This document shows, piece by piece, positions 42,817-50,819 of a stretch of 64,000 nt of DNA. Below the pieces are notes generated by a model. The model had not been told where the DNA came from. It ran no database searches and was given only the letters and a program-made list of their open reading frames with translations. Made by a program: the position numbers and the translations under genes. This DNA is from an uncultured Chitinophagaceae bacterium (GTDB taxonomy: Bacteria > Bacteroidota > Bacteroidia > Chitinophagales > Chitinophagaceae): assembly GCA_938017685.1 (NCBI GenBank), contig CALIIL010000011.1, positions 1 through 64,000 of the forward strand, given 5' to 3'. Each line of letters begins with the position of its first letter. Positions within the stretch are counted from its first letter, which is position 1.

Positions 42817-43719
42817 TTAATCCAAAGAAAATTCTATCGGTAAGGTAAAACGCACAGGAACTGCCTCACCATTTTGTATCCCAACCTTCCATTTAGGCAT
42901 ATTTTCAATTACTCTTATTGCTTCTTTGTCTATGTTTTTTGAAACACTTCTTTTTACTTGAATATCAGAAACCATTCCATCTTCATTGATTTGGAAGTCT
43001 AGAATAACACGCCCTTCTATTTTCTTTCGTTGTTCTTTTCGCGGGTAACGAATGTTTGTATTTAAATATTTGATTAAGGCGCTTTCTCCACCTGGAAATT
43101 CTGGTTGTTGTTCTACCATACCAAAAACTTCCATTTTCTTTGGAGGAAGAGCTATTGGCACGCCAGCAGTAATATCTTGCGGAGGTATTGGTTCAACAAT
43201 TACTTCACCTCTAATACTTTCATCTATTTTTTGAATGGTATCAATAGGAGCAATTTCTCCTATATCAATCGTATCGCCCATCAATATCTCAGGATTGGCG
43301 GGCTTGCCCATAGTGTGTGTTTGACCTTTGGATTTTGCTTCTTTATTGCATTTTTCTCCATTGTTCTTTTTCTCTCCATGATCATTGGTCTGAGCATCGC
43401 AACCAACCATGCTCAACATAAACACAGATAGTGAAGCCAAAGCCAAGCGCACAAAATGTTTTCTAGGTCTTATATGCACAATGGGTTCATGCACTTGGTC
43501 TAATTGATCATTACGAAATATGCCGCAAGTCTTTTTTTTAGATAAGTGATTAAGCACCTCCTCCTTGCTCATGGCGGTAAAGTCTATGACTTCTTTAGCA
43601 CATTGCCCACAGAACTTTCCTTTGTCCGTATTGGGCATGTTATTGATGTTTTCGTGGCAGGGATAAATCAAATCTAACTTCATAGTACTATAACGATGCA
43701 TTTGATAGTTGTATTGCAT
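42817..43719 (-). CDS. TonB C-terminal-domain protein with N-terminal Cys motif
   Basis: 300 aa with three parts. Residues ~15-75 hold a Cys-rich motif (YPCHENINNMPNTDKGKFCG, then QCAKEVIDFTAMSKEEV and CGIF) widely found at the cytosolic end of Bacteroidota TonB-like proteins and possibly metal-binding. A single hydrophobic segment follows (~87-107, LALASLSVFMLSMVGC). The periplasmic part has a Pro-rich linker and a TonB domain (~205-300; FPGGESALIKYLNTNIRYP, GRVILDFQINEDG, VPVRFTLPIEFSLD). It may energise an outer-membrane receptor or act as a peptidoglycan-linked sensor; no ExbB/D is nearby. ATGs at 43719, 43701 and 43683 are all possible starts. Confidence 0.8.
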   Translation of the reverse strand: MQYNYQMHRYSTMKLDLIYPCHENINNMPNTDKGKFCGQCAKEVIDFTAMSKEEVLNHLSKKKTCGIFRNDQLDQVHEPIVHIRPRKHFVRLALASLSVFMLSMVGCDAQTNDHGEKKNNGEKCNKEAKSKGQTHTMGKPANPEILMGDTIDIGEIAPIDTIQKIDESIRGEVIVEPIPPQDITAGVPIALPPKKMEVFGMVEQQPEFPGGESALIKYLNTNIRYPRKEQRKKIEGRVILDFQINEDGMVSDIQVKRSVSKNIDKEAIRVIENMPKWKVGIQNGEAVPVRFTLPIEFSLD

Positions 43720-43844
43720 AATATTTTTTTAATTATTATCCTTACAACTTTATCCTGTCTGTTATTACTTATACACTTTTGTTTAAAACAATAAATAAGA
43801 GAGTGCTTATCTAAACTTAACTTCGTTTTATAAAATTAATAAAC

Positions 43845-43935
43845 CTTGCACTAAAAGGGGAATCACGTTAAAATCGTGAGCTGTTGCGCAACTGTAATCA
43901 TAAAGTATTTTATGTAAGCCAGAACACCTTCGCTA
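43845..43935 (+). promoter_or_regulatory. Cobalamin (B12) riboswitch upstream of the class I RNR operon
   Basis: The conserved core is readable in order: AAAAGGGGAATCACG at ~43853-43867, a CACG/CGTG stem around TTAAAAT, GAGCTGTTGCGCAACTGTAA at ~43878-43897, and the B12-box-like AAGCCAGAACACC at ~43916-43928. It sits 140 bases before nrdB. The region between it and nrdB contains a TTGAAT.TTGCTTT / AAAGCAA.ATTCAA hairpin (~43940-43976) and a hairpin next to the start codon, giving a plausible expression platform. In this family the bound cofactor normally turns expression off. Confidence 0.93.
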
Positions 43936-44036
43936 GTTTATTGAATTTTGCTTTCGCACAAAAAGCAAGTATTCAAAAGCATACATTGGTCTGTCGTAAT
44001 AAACGATTGTATTCTTGACCTGTACGTTTTACGATG

Positions 44037-44069
44037 ATTACTTTTTGGGCATAAAAATAAAAAAGTAAT
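44037..44069 (+). promoter_or_regulatory. Perfect 10-bp hairpin abutting the nrdB start
   Basis: ATTACTTTTT (44037-44046) is an exact reverse complement of AAAAAGTAAT (44060-44069), with a 13-base loop; the ATG follows at 44074. It would occlude the ribosome-loading region, so it is a candidate output helix for the riboswitch acting on translation. Confidence 0.65.
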
Positions 44070-44073
44070 AATT

Positions 44074-45048
44074 ATGAGCATTTTTAAAAAACGAGTACAC
44101 TACAAACCATTCGAGTATCCAGAAATCCTAAGCTTTACGGAGGCAATTAATAAATCATTTTGGGTGCATTCAGAAGTAGACTTTACGGCCGATGTCCAAG
44201 ATTTTCATTCTCACTTGACTGAAAATGAAAAACAGGTTGTCAAGAAAAGTTTGCTGGCTATTGCACAAATAGAAGTGGCTGTAAAATCATTCTGGGGCGA
44301 TCTGCATAAGCATTTGCCCAAGCCAGAATTTAATGGATTAGGCAGCACCTTTGCGGAGTGTGAGTTTAGACATTCAGAAGCTTACTCACGCTTATTAGAA
44401 GTGCTAGGTTACCATCATGAGTTTGAAGCAATCCTTGAAGAAGATGTTATAAAAAACAGAGTAAGCTACCTTAGCGATGCGCTAGAGTTTACAAAATCAG
44501 AGGATAATAAGCAATACGTGATTTCGTTAATTCTGTTTTCTATTCTTATTGAAAATGTTTCTCTTTTTAGTCAATTTGCTATCATACTCTCATTCTCAAG
44601 ATTTAAAGGTGCTATGAAAAATGTAAGCAACATAATTGCTTGGACATCCATAGATGAACAAATACATGCAAATGCTGGTATTTATATTATCAATGAAATA
44701 AAGAAAGAGCACCCAGAGTTTTTTGATGAAAATGCAGAAAAAATTATTAATGAAACGATTATAAAATCAATAGAAGCTGAAGCTAATATTTTAGATTGGA
44801 TTTTTGTAGATGGTGAGATTGAGCATGTAAGTAAAAAAGACTTGCTAAATTTCATGAAATTTAGAGCTGATGAAAGCTTAGAAAAAATAGGTATGCAGAA
44901 AATATTTTATATCTCTAATGAAGAGTATCAACCCATGGTATGGTTTGAGGAAGAAGTACATGCCAATAGTTTAGATGACTTTTTTGCAAAGCGACCAGTA
45001 GATTATACTAAGCATGATAAAAGTATCACAGCGGCAGATTTGTTCTAA
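44074..45048 (+). CDS. nrdB: Class I ribonucleotide reductase small (radical) subunit
   Basis: Ferritin-like subunit generating the radical needed to reduce ribonucleotides. Metal ligands are visible: Glu67 in IAQIEVAVKSFW, E97-FR-H100 in FAECEFRHSEAY, Glu in SILIENVSLF and EQIH in SIDEQIHANAG. Tyr104, four residues after His100, is in the radical-tyrosine position, so this looks like a Tyr-type rather than Phe-type subunit. The C-terminus ends AADLF, resembling the tail that docks on NrdA. 324 aa. Under the cobalamin riboswitch and 12 bases before the thioesterase gene. Confidence 0.93.
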   Translation: MSIFKKRVHYKPFEYPEILSFTEAINKSFWVHSEVDFTADVQDFHSHLTENEKQVVKKSLLAIAQIEVAVKSFWGDLHKHLPKPEFNGLGSTFAECEFRHSEAYSRLLEVLGYHHEFEAILEEDVIKNRVSYLSDALEFTKSEDNKQYVISLILFSILIENVSLFSQFAIILSFSRFKGAMKNVSNIIAWTSIDEQIHANAGIYIINEIKKEHPEFFDENAEKIINETIIKSIEAEANILDWIFVDGEIEHVSKKDLLNFMKFRADESLEKIGMQKIFYISNEEYQPMVWFEEEVHANSLDDFFAKRPVDYTKHDKSITAADLF

Positions 45049-45060
45049 ACTAATATTTTA

Positions 45061-45447
45061 ATGGAACAATACAAAGACCGCATCAAGCAAGCAGAGACGA
45101 GAATATTTAAGGTTGTATTTCCTCATACGACCAACCACTACAATACCTTATTTGGCGGCACGGCCATGTACTTAATGGATGAAGCTGCGTTTATGACCGC
45201 CACTCGATTTAGCAGAAAAAAAGTAGTGACAGTATCTTCAAGTAAAATAGATTTTACAGAACCGATACCCGCCGATACGATTATAGAATTGGTAGGTACG
45301 GTAATAAAAATAGGGAACACCAGCATGGAAGTACAGGTAGAAATATTTCAAGAAAATATGTACGACCACAACCGAAAAAAATCAATCACTGGCACATTTA
45401 CTTTTGTGGCTATTGATAAAAATGGAAAAGCAATAAAAATTACATAA
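45061..45447 (+). CDS. Hotdog-fold acyl-CoA thioesterase (YciA/BACH type)
   Basis: 128-aa hotdog protein predicted to hydrolyse acyl-CoA. FPHTTNHYNTLFGGTAMYLMDEAAFMTATRFS carries the N/D-H..NTLFGG..mxxxD pattern of the acyl-CoA hydrolase family (block YNTLFGGTAMYLMDEAAF), and VVTVSSSKIDFTEPIPADTI the second strand region. It is embedded between the two RNR subunit genes: 12 bases after nrdB, and its TAA overlaps the nrdA ATG by one base (TAATG), so it is translated with the RNR. No metabolic link between the two is obvious. Confidence 0.87.
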   Translation: MEQYKDRIKQAETRIFKVVFPHTTNHYNTLFGGTAMYLMDEAAFMTATRFSRKKVVTVSSSKIDFTEPIPADTIIELVGTVIKIGNTSMEVQVEIFQENMYDHNRKKSITGTFTFVAIDKNGKAIKIT

Positions 45448-47099
45448 TGAACAACGAAAGACTATGGTGGCTAAATGATGAAAGCCAACAGATACTAAAC
45501 AGAGGCTATTTACTAAAAGGCGAAACGGTAAAAACTGCGATTGAGCGTGTGGCAACAGCCGCGGCAAAACGTTTGTACAAACCAGAATTAATTGAGCCTT
45601 TTATTGAAATGATAGAGAAAGGTTGGATGAGTTTAAGCTCGCCGATCTGGGCTAATATGGGCACCGAAAGAGGCTTGCCTATATCGTGTTTTAATGCTTA
45701 TGTACCTGATTATATTGAAGGCATTACACACAAGCTGGGTGAGGTTATTATGCAAACGAAAATTGGGGGTGGCACTTCGGGTTACTTTGGTGAGCTGCGT
45801 GAGCGTGGTAGCGCAGTTACAGATAATGGAAAGAGTAGTGGCGCGGTTAGTTTTATGAAATTATTTGATGCAGCCATGGATACGATTTCTCAAGGAGGAG
45901 TTCGCCGTGGTGCATTTGCGGCCTATTTAGATATTGACCATGCTGATATTCATGAGTTTTTAAAAATAAAAGATATTGGTAATCCAATTCAAAATTTATT
46001 TTATGCCGTATGCGTGCCTGATTATTGGATGCGTGATATGATTGATGGCGATGCGGATAAAAGAGAAATTTGGGCCAAGGTATTAGAGAGCCGACAACAG
46101 AAAGGTTTACCATATATTTTCTTTACAGATAATATTAATAAAAATAAACCACAGGTGTACAAGGATAAGAATATGAATATTTATTCTAGTAACCTCTGTG
46201 CCGAAATTGTGTTGCCATCTTGTAAGGACGAGTCTTTTATTTGTTGCTTATCATCTATGAACTTAGAGCTTTATGATGAATGGAAAGAGACCAATGCGGT
46301 GCAATTAGCAATTTACTTTTTGGATGCAGTACTACAAGAATTTATTGTTAAAACAGAGGACAATCATTACCTAGCTTCAGCCAATCGTTTTGCTAAGCGA
46401 CACCGTGCTTTGGGTCTTGGTGTTATGGGTTGGCACTCTTATTTACAAAAAAATAATATTCCTTTTGAAGGTTTAAAGTCTAAAAGCTTAACGAATACCA
46501 TATTTAAGAACATACAAGAAAAAGCAATAAAGGCCAGTGAAGAGTTAGCCAATATATATGGTGAGCCTGACGTGCTTAAAGAGTATGGAAGAAGAAACAC
46601 TACACTCATGGCTATTGCTCCCACGACTTCATCGTCGGCTATATTGGGGCAAGCCTCACCAGGTATTGAACCGTTTAGCAGTAATTATTATAAGGCAGGA
46701 TCAGCTAAGGGAAACTTTATGCGAAAAAATAAATACCTCAATGCATTACTTACTAAGAAAGAGTGTAATACTGAAGAGATATGGAGAAGTATTATGCTAC
46801 AACACGGAAGTGTACAACACTTAGATGAGCTCACGGCTGAAGAAAAAAGTGTGTTTAAAACATTTAAAGAAATTAGTCAACTGGAAATTATACAACAAGC
46901 GGCACTCCGTCAGAAATTTATAGACCAGTCACAAAGCTTAAACATTAATATTCCTTCTGGGCTTTCTATTAAAGAGGTTAATAAATTGATTATTGAAGCC
47001 TGGAAGTTGGGCGTTAAAACATTGTATTATCAGCGTAGTCAGAGTGTGTCTAAAGAATTTGTTTCTGATATTGTAAGTTGCTCTAGTTGTGAGGCGTAG
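45447..47099 (+). CDS. nrdA: Class I ribonucleotide reductase large (catalytic) subunit, compact form
   Basis: Reduces ribonucleoside diphosphates using the NrdB radical. At 550 aa it is shorter than the ~760-aa E. coli type and starts directly in the catalytic domain, so the N-terminal ATP-cone (overall activity site) is absent. Catalytic parts are intact: Cys81 (PISCFNAY), N249-x-C251-x-E253 (SNLCAEI), Cys267 (CCLSSMNL), the radical-transfer pair Tyr527-Tyr528 (LYYQRS) and the C-terminal redox Cys545-SS-Cys548. MAIAPTTSSSAILGQASPGIEP holds the phosphate-binding loop. Last gene of the riboswitch-controlled operon. Confidence 0.93.
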   Translation: MNNERLWWLNDESQQILNRGYLLKGETVKTAIERVATAAAKRLYKPELIEPFIEMIEKGWMSLSSPIWANMGTERGLPISCFNAYVPDYIEGITHKLGEVIMQTKIGGGTSGYFGELRERGSAVTDNGKSSGAVSFMKLFDAAMDTISQGGVRRGAFAAYLDIDHADIHEFLKIKDIGNPIQNLFYAVCVPDYWMRDMIDGDADKREIWAKVLESRQQKGLPYIFFTDNINKNKPQVYKDKNMNIYSSNLCAEIVLPSCKDESFICCLSSMNLELYDEWKETNAVQLAIYFLDAVLQEFIVKTEDNHYLASANRFAKRHRALGLGVMGWHSYLQKNNIPFEGLKSKSLTNTIFKNIQEKAIKASEELANIYGEPDVLKEYGRRNTTLMAIAPTTSSSAILGQASPGIEPFSSNYYKAGSAKGNFMRKNKYLNALLTKKECNTEEIWRSIMLQHGSVQHLDELTAEEKSVFKTFKEISQLEIIQQAALRQKFIDQSQSLNINIPSGLSIKEVNKLIIEAWKLGVKTLYYQRSQSVSKEFVSDIVSCSSCEA

Positions 47100-47172
47100 T
47101 AATTATATAAATTTTAAGCACTACTCTGTAACTCTTTATTTTTCTGATGGTTTTTTTTATATATTATAAATT

Positions 47173-47310
47173 TTGAACAACTTGAAATATACCATAATAA
47201 CAATAGCAACTATACTAATAATGAGTGCAGCGTTTCAATGTTATAAGTCTGTAGTTACAGATTACGATGTAATGAAGCAGCAAAAAAAATCACTAAAAGC
47301 TGTGCTTTAG
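47173..47310 (+). CDS. Possible small exported peptide (45 aa), TTG start
   Basis: A reading frame from TTG 47173 gives a peptide beginning MNNLKYTIITIATILIMSAA, a plausible signal peptide or membrane anchor, then FQCYKSVVTDYDVMKQQKKS and a short basic tail. No homologue recognised and no ATG start. It lies 74 bases after nrdA and its stop codon sits inside a perfect hairpin (47305-47322). It may be a tiny Bacteroidota membrane peptide or chance; evidence is only composition. Confidence 0.35.
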   Translation: MNNLKYTIITIATILIMSAAFQCYKSVVTDYDVMKQQKKSLKAVL

Positions 47311-47322
47311 CCAAGGCTAAAG
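47305..47322 (+). other. Perfect inverted repeat CTTTAGCC-AA-GGCTAAAG
   Basis: Eight bases on each side are exactly complementary and span the stop codon of the small frame. It lies just before the terminator-like hairpin at 47330-47368 and could add to transcript ending. Confidence 0.6.
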
Positions 47323-47329
47323 AGGGATA

Positions 47330-47368
47330 ATAAAAGCAGTAAGGCCATCATGACTTTACCGCTTTTAT
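47330..47368 (+). terminator. Terminator-like hairpin of the nrd operon
   Basis: ATAAAAGC..GTAA (from 47330) pairs with TTAC..GCTTTTAT (to 47368) with one mismatch and a G-U pair, followed by TATTTTAT. This would end the plus-strand nrd transcript before the convergent atpA gene. Confidence 0.6.
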
Positions 47369-47411
47369 ATTTTATGAGTGCGTACACAATAAAGGGCACA
47401 GTACTTATTGC

Positions 47412-47443
47412 ATAAAAAAACCGTCTCAAATATTGAGACGGTT
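47412..47443 (-). terminator. Rho-independent terminator of atpA
   Basis: AACCGTCTCAA (47419-47429) and TTGAGACGGTT (47433-47443) form a perfect 11-bp stem with a 3-base loop. On the minus strand it is followed by seven Ts (complement of 47412-47420). It lies 24 bases after the atpA stop, which shows that atpG is not co-transcribed with atpA. Confidence 0.93.
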
Positions 47444-47466
47444 CTAGATTAATTATTTTTTAAGTT

Positions 47467-49044
47467 TTATTTAAACTGAGGGATCAGGTTCTTAGCCAAT
47501 TCTTTCATGCTTTCAAGACCTTCTTTCGGTAACTTCCCTTTTTTAAATTCTGCTAATAGTTCTGGCATTTTGTTCTCCATTTCTAATAAGAACTGCTCTT
47601 CAAATTCCTTCATTCTATTTACAGGTACCTCACGCACTAAGTTATTTGTACCTAAGAATACAATAGCCACTTGCTTCTCAACTGAGAAGGGTTGGAACTG
47701 CCCTTGCTTTAAAATCTCCACGTTACGAGCACCTTTATCTAATACAGATTTAGTTGCTTCATCTAAGTCACCACCAAATTTAGAGAAAGCCTCCATCTCA
47801 CGATAAAGTGCTTGGTCTAGTTTTAATGTACCGGCAACTTTTTTCATTGATTTAATTTGAGCACTACCTCCCACACGTGATACCGAAATACCTACGTTAA
47901 TTGCAGGACGGATACCTGAGTTAAATAAGTTAGTCTCTAAGAATATCTGACCATCCGTAATAGAAATTACATTCGTTGGGATATAAGCACTTACATCACC
48001 TGCTTGTGTTTCAATAATTGGTAAGGCTGTTAATGAACCACCACCTTTTACTTTACCTTTTAAGCATGTTGGTAAGTCATTCATTTGACTAGCAATCTCA
48101 TCATTCCCAATCACTTTTGCAGCACGCTCTAATAAGCGAGAGTGTAAGTAGAAAACATCACCAGGATATGCCTCACGACCTGGAGGACGACGCAATAATA
48201 AAGATACCTCACGGTAAGCTACTGCCTGTTTAGACAAATCATCAAATACGATTAATGCCGGACGACCCGTATCACGGAAGTACTCACCAATAGCAGTACC
48301 TGCGAATGGTGCGTAGAACTGTAATGGAGCAGGATCTGCTGCCGAAGCTGCTACAATAGTAGTGTAGGCCATAGCACCATGCTCTTCCAATGTTTTCATA
48401 ACCTGAGCAATGGTCGATGCTTTTTGCCCAATAGCTACATATATACAAAATACAGGCTCACCTGCATCGTAAAATTCTTTTTGATTAATAATCGTATCAA
48501 CACATATCGCAGATTTACCAGTTTGTCTATCTCCAATAACCAACTCACGCTGTCCACGACCTACTGGTATCATAGCATCAATGGCTTTAATCCCTGTTTG
48601 TAATGGCTCAGTAACTGGCTCACGATATATAACACCAGGTGCTTTACGCTCAATAGGCATCTCAAACAATTCACCTTCAATCGGACCTTTGCCATCAATA
48701 GGCTCACCTAGCGTATTGATTACACGACCCAACATACCTTCTCCTACTTTAATAGAAGCAATACGTCCTGTGCGCTTAACCTTATCACCTTCTTTAATAC
48801 CTGTGCTCTGACCCATAAGTACTACACCTACATTGTCTTCCTCCAAGTTTAAGGCAATCGCTTGTGTGCCATTTCCAAACTCAACCAACTCTCCAGAACT
48901 TACGCCATTAAGGCCGTAAATACGAGCGATACCATCACCCACTTGAAGAACAGTTCCTACTTCTTCCAAATCGGCCGAAGGGTTAAAATTGCTTAATTGC
49001 TCACGTAATATCGAAGAAATTTCTTCTGGTTTTATATCTGGCAT
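47467..49044 (-). CDS. atpA: ATP synthase F1 subunit alpha
   Basis: Non-catalytic nucleotide-binding subunit of the F1 head (525 aa). [19 protein letters not shown] is the Walker A loop, [50 protein letters not shown] contains Walker B (IVFDDLS) and [10 protein letters not shown], and [23 protein letters not shown] holds the Arg finger region. It stands alone on the minus strand with its own promoter (49068-49098) and terminator (47412-47443), separated by 7 kb and inverted relative to atpB-E-F-H. atpG, atpD and atpC are not in the window. Confidence 0.97.
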   Translation of the reverse strand: MPDIKPEEISSILREQLSNFNPSADLEEVGTVLQVGDGIARIYGLNGVSSGELVEFGNGTQAIALNLEEDNVGVVLMGQSTGIKEGDKVKRTGRIASIKVGEGMLGRVINTLGEPIDGKGPIEGELFEMPIERKAPGVIYREPVTEPLQTGIKAIDAMIPVGRGQRELVIGDRQTGKSAICVDTIINQKEFYDAGEPVFCIYVAIGQKASTIAQVMKTLEEHGAMAYTTIVAASAADPAPLQFYAPFAGTAIGEYFRDTGRPALIVFDDLSKQAVAYREVSLLLRRPPGREAYPGDVFYLHSRLLERAAKVIGNDEIASQMNDLPTCLKGKVKGGGSLTALPIIETQAGDVSAYIPTNVISITDGQIFLETNLFNSGIRPAINVGISVSRVGGSAQIKSMKKVAGTLKLDQALYREMEAFSKFGGDLDEATKSVLDKGARNVEILKQGQFQPFSVEKQVAIVFLGTNNLVREVPVNRMKEFEEQFLLEMENKMPELLAEFKKGKLPKEGLESMKELAKNLIPQFK

Positions 49045-49067
49045 AAATATGCGTTTTTATTAGGGCG

Positions 49068-49098
49068 CAAAGGTAAGACGGCTATGCCGAAAATCACA
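49068..49098 (-). promoter_or_regulatory. Dedicated promoter of atpA
   Basis: On the minus strand TACCTTTG (49075 to 49068) matches TAnnTTTG and TTG (49098 to 49096) lies 20 bases upstream. The leader to the ATG at 49044 is about 17 bases. Confidence 0.8.
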
Positions 49099-49147
49099 AA
49101 AAAACAAATGTCAAATATCAAAGATTTTGAAACTTAAACTTTAAGGG

Positions 49148-49495
49148 TTATTTGTTTTTTAGTTCTTTAATTTCCTTCCCTAAAGATTTTACCATATCTA
49201 CTATTGACTTAATGACTTCAGGATCAGAATAAAAATTATGTTGAATTTGATTTACGGAAGCTTTATCTGAAAAATGGCTATTAAAAATATTAAAAGCCGT
49301 CATTGGAATAAGCTCGAATACTGGAATGTCAAGGGCTTCAGCAGTTCGATTAATTTCATCCCAAGTTGGTGATTTTTTACCTCTTTCAATATCTGATAAG
49401 CGATGAGTGTCTATTTTAATTAAGTCAGCAAGTGTTGCTTGGTTAATATCTTTTTTCACACGTGCAACTTGTATTTTTTTACCTATAGATTCCAT
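49148..49495 (-). CDS. XRE-family helix-turn-helix regulator
   Basis: 115 aa. Residues ~5-62 form a Cro/C1-type HTH (IGKKIQVARVKKDINQATLA, DLIKIDTHRLSDIERGKKSP, AEALDIPVFELIP); the rest is a short helical C-terminal region (~80-115, EVIKSIVDMVKSLGKEIKEL) perhaps for dimerisation. It is divergent from the cassette of three secreted paralogues with 96 bases between the start codons, so it may control that cassette. The isolated location and AT-rich intergenic region would suit a small accessory unit. Confidence 0.85.
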   Translation of the reverse strand: MESIGKKIQVARVKKDINQATLADLIKIDTHRLSDIERGKKSPTWDEINRTAEALDIPVFELIPMTAFNIFNSHFSDKASVNQIQHNFYSDPEVIKSIVDMVKSLGKEIKELKNK

Positions 49496-49591
49496 ATAAT
49501 TTGTAAATATAGAATATAGTTTGGATGCGGAAATATTTTGTTTTCAAGAAGTTAATCGATATTTGTTTTGAACAAAGAAAATTGAAGATTT

Positions 49592-49996
49592 ATGAAAAAT
49601 ATGAAAATTTTCTTTGGTGTTTTGGTGTTGCTTTTTACTGGCGTTACAGTTAGCGCTAAGCATACACAAATTACCAAAGAAAATCAAGGTCCAGATGGCT
49701 TTAAGTATGTGCATGAATTTCACGACCAAGCATCAAATACTCTTTCTTGTAAGGAGCCTGGAACTAACTTGTGCGCTTGGCTGAAACATTCGGGAAGTAG
49801 TTATACAATAATTGGTAATGGAACCGATTATTTAGTCGATGATTTAGTAGCCTATGCCGAAGGGCAAATGGATCAAGGGCTTAATTCTGGCACTACAGTT
49901 TTTCCAGGTCAGGTTTTAGTAACATGGGAAACAACTGAACTTGGATATGTAATAACAATATTAAACGGAACTGATTTTCCAGAACATTTAAAATAA
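49592..49996 (+). CDS. Secreted Cys-pair protein, paralogue 1 of 3
   Basis: 134-aa exported protein of no family I recognise. Signal peptide MKNMKIFFGVLVLLFTGVTV with cleavage near SA-K. The mature part opens KHTQITKEN, has the shared core CKEPGTNLC (Cys53 and Cys61), and a C-terminal half (GNGTDYLVDDLVAYAEGQM, VFPGQVLVTWETTELGYVIT, LNGTDFPEHLK) almost identical to paralogue 2. No lipobox, so periplasmic or secreted; the spacing C-x7-C suggests a disulfide. First gene of a five-gene plus-strand cassette divergent from an XRE regulator. Confidence 0.8.
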   Translation: MKNMKIFFGVLVLLFTGVTVSAKHTQITKENQGPDGFKYVHEFHDQASNTLSCKEPGTNLCAWLKHSGSSYTIIGNGTDYLVDDLVAYAEGQMDQGLNSGTTVFPGQVLVTWETTELGYVITILNGTDFPEHLK

Positions 49997-50001
49997 TAAA
50001 A

Positions 50002-50406
50002 ATGAAGAATATTAAAATTTTAATTTGTGCAATACTATTTATACTATCCTCTAATATTGCTAAAGCTAAGCATACACAAATAACCAAAGAAAATGGAGGT
50101 GCAAATGGGTATAAACATGTAACAGAAATTCGAAATGAAACATCAGATATTCTCAATTGTAAAGAACCTGGTTATTCGAGTTGCACATTCACTAAAGACA
50201 ATGGTCATGGACTTACCATCATAGGAAATGGAACCGATTATTTAGTAGAGTATTTAGTAGCCTATGCCGAAGAACAAATGAACCAAGGTGTTGCCTCTGG
50301 TATTACAGTTTTTCCAGGTCAGGTTTTAGTAACTTGGGAAACAACGGAATATGGGTATATAATAACAATATTAAACGGAGATGATTTTCCAGAACATTTA
50401 AAATAA
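50002..50406 (+). CDS. Secreted Cys-pair protein, paralogue 2 of 3
   Basis: 134 aa, same length as paralogue 1, five bases after it. Signal peptide MKNIKILICAILFILSSNIA, then KHTQITKENGGANGYKHV, CKEPGYSSC (Cys53, Cys61) and the shared tail ending DFPEHLK. The DNA of the 3' half is close to identical to paralogue 1 (long exact blocks such as TTTTTCCAGGTCAGGTTTTA) while the region around residues 41-75 has diverged, which points to recent duplication with rapid change or gene conversion of one part. Function unknown. Confidence 0.8.
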   Translation: MKNIKILICAILFILSSNIAKAKHTQITKENGGANGYKHVTEIRNETSDILNCKEPGYSSCTFTKDNGHGLTIIGNGTDYLVEYLVAYAEEQMNQGVASGITVFPGQVLVTWETTEYGYIITILNGDDFPEHLK

Positions 50407-50413
50407 AATAATT

Positions 50414-50806
50414 ATGAAAAGAATAAAAGAAATAGGAATGATTTTAGGGTGCTTATTTTTAATTGTCTCAAGCTCATATGCAAAAGAGGTTGTAATAGTA
50501 AAGAAAAATGAAGGTGCTGATGGTTTTAAGTATATCTACGAATGGTGCAATGGTTCATTTCATTCATTGTATTGCAAAGATCCTGGATATTCTAGCTGTT
50601 TTATTGGCAATCATGGAAATTTGGCTCATTATGGAGGCTATACAATGGATCAAGTGTATAGTATTGTTGAAGATGCAATAGCAATGGGTAATATACCAGG
50701 TAAGTTAATTCAAGAGAATGTTGTTATTACATGGCAATATTTAGAGGACGATGAGTTGCAAATTAAAATTTACACAGAATCTGATATACCTTTACAAATG
50801 CAGTAA
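50414..50806 (+). CDS. Secreted Cys-pair protein, paralogue 3 of 3
   Basis: 130 aa, the most divergent member. Signal peptide MKRIKEIGMILGCLFLIVSS; mature part EGADGFKYIYEWC, then CKDPGYSSC (Cys54, Cys62) matching the C-K-[ED]-P-G-x3-C core of the other two, plus an extra Cys45. The C-terminal half (TMDQVYSIVEDAIAMGNIPG, VVITWQYLEDDELQIKIYT) keeps the same secondary-structure pattern with little identity, ending DIPLQMQ where the others have DFPEHLK. Same operon as paralogues 1 and 2 (7-base spacing). Confidence 0.78.
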   Translation: MKRIKEIGMILGCLFLIVSSSYAKEVVIVKKNEGADGFKYIYEWCNGSFHSLYCKDPGYSSCFIGNHGNLAHYGGYTMDQVYSIVEDAIAMGNIPGKLIQENVVITWQYLEDDELQIKIYTESDIPLQMQ

Positions 50807-50819
50807 CTTCAGTATTTAT

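Noticed and set aside
43105-43431. Plus-strand frame of 108 codons
   Set aside because: It is antisense to the linker of the TonB-domain protein; aromatic-rich composition is a by-product of the reverse strand.
45447-47099. NrdA as a truncated pseudogene because of its 550-aa length
   Set aside because: All catalytic cysteines, the Tyr-Tyr pair and the C-terminal redox cysteines are present, so it is a compact form.
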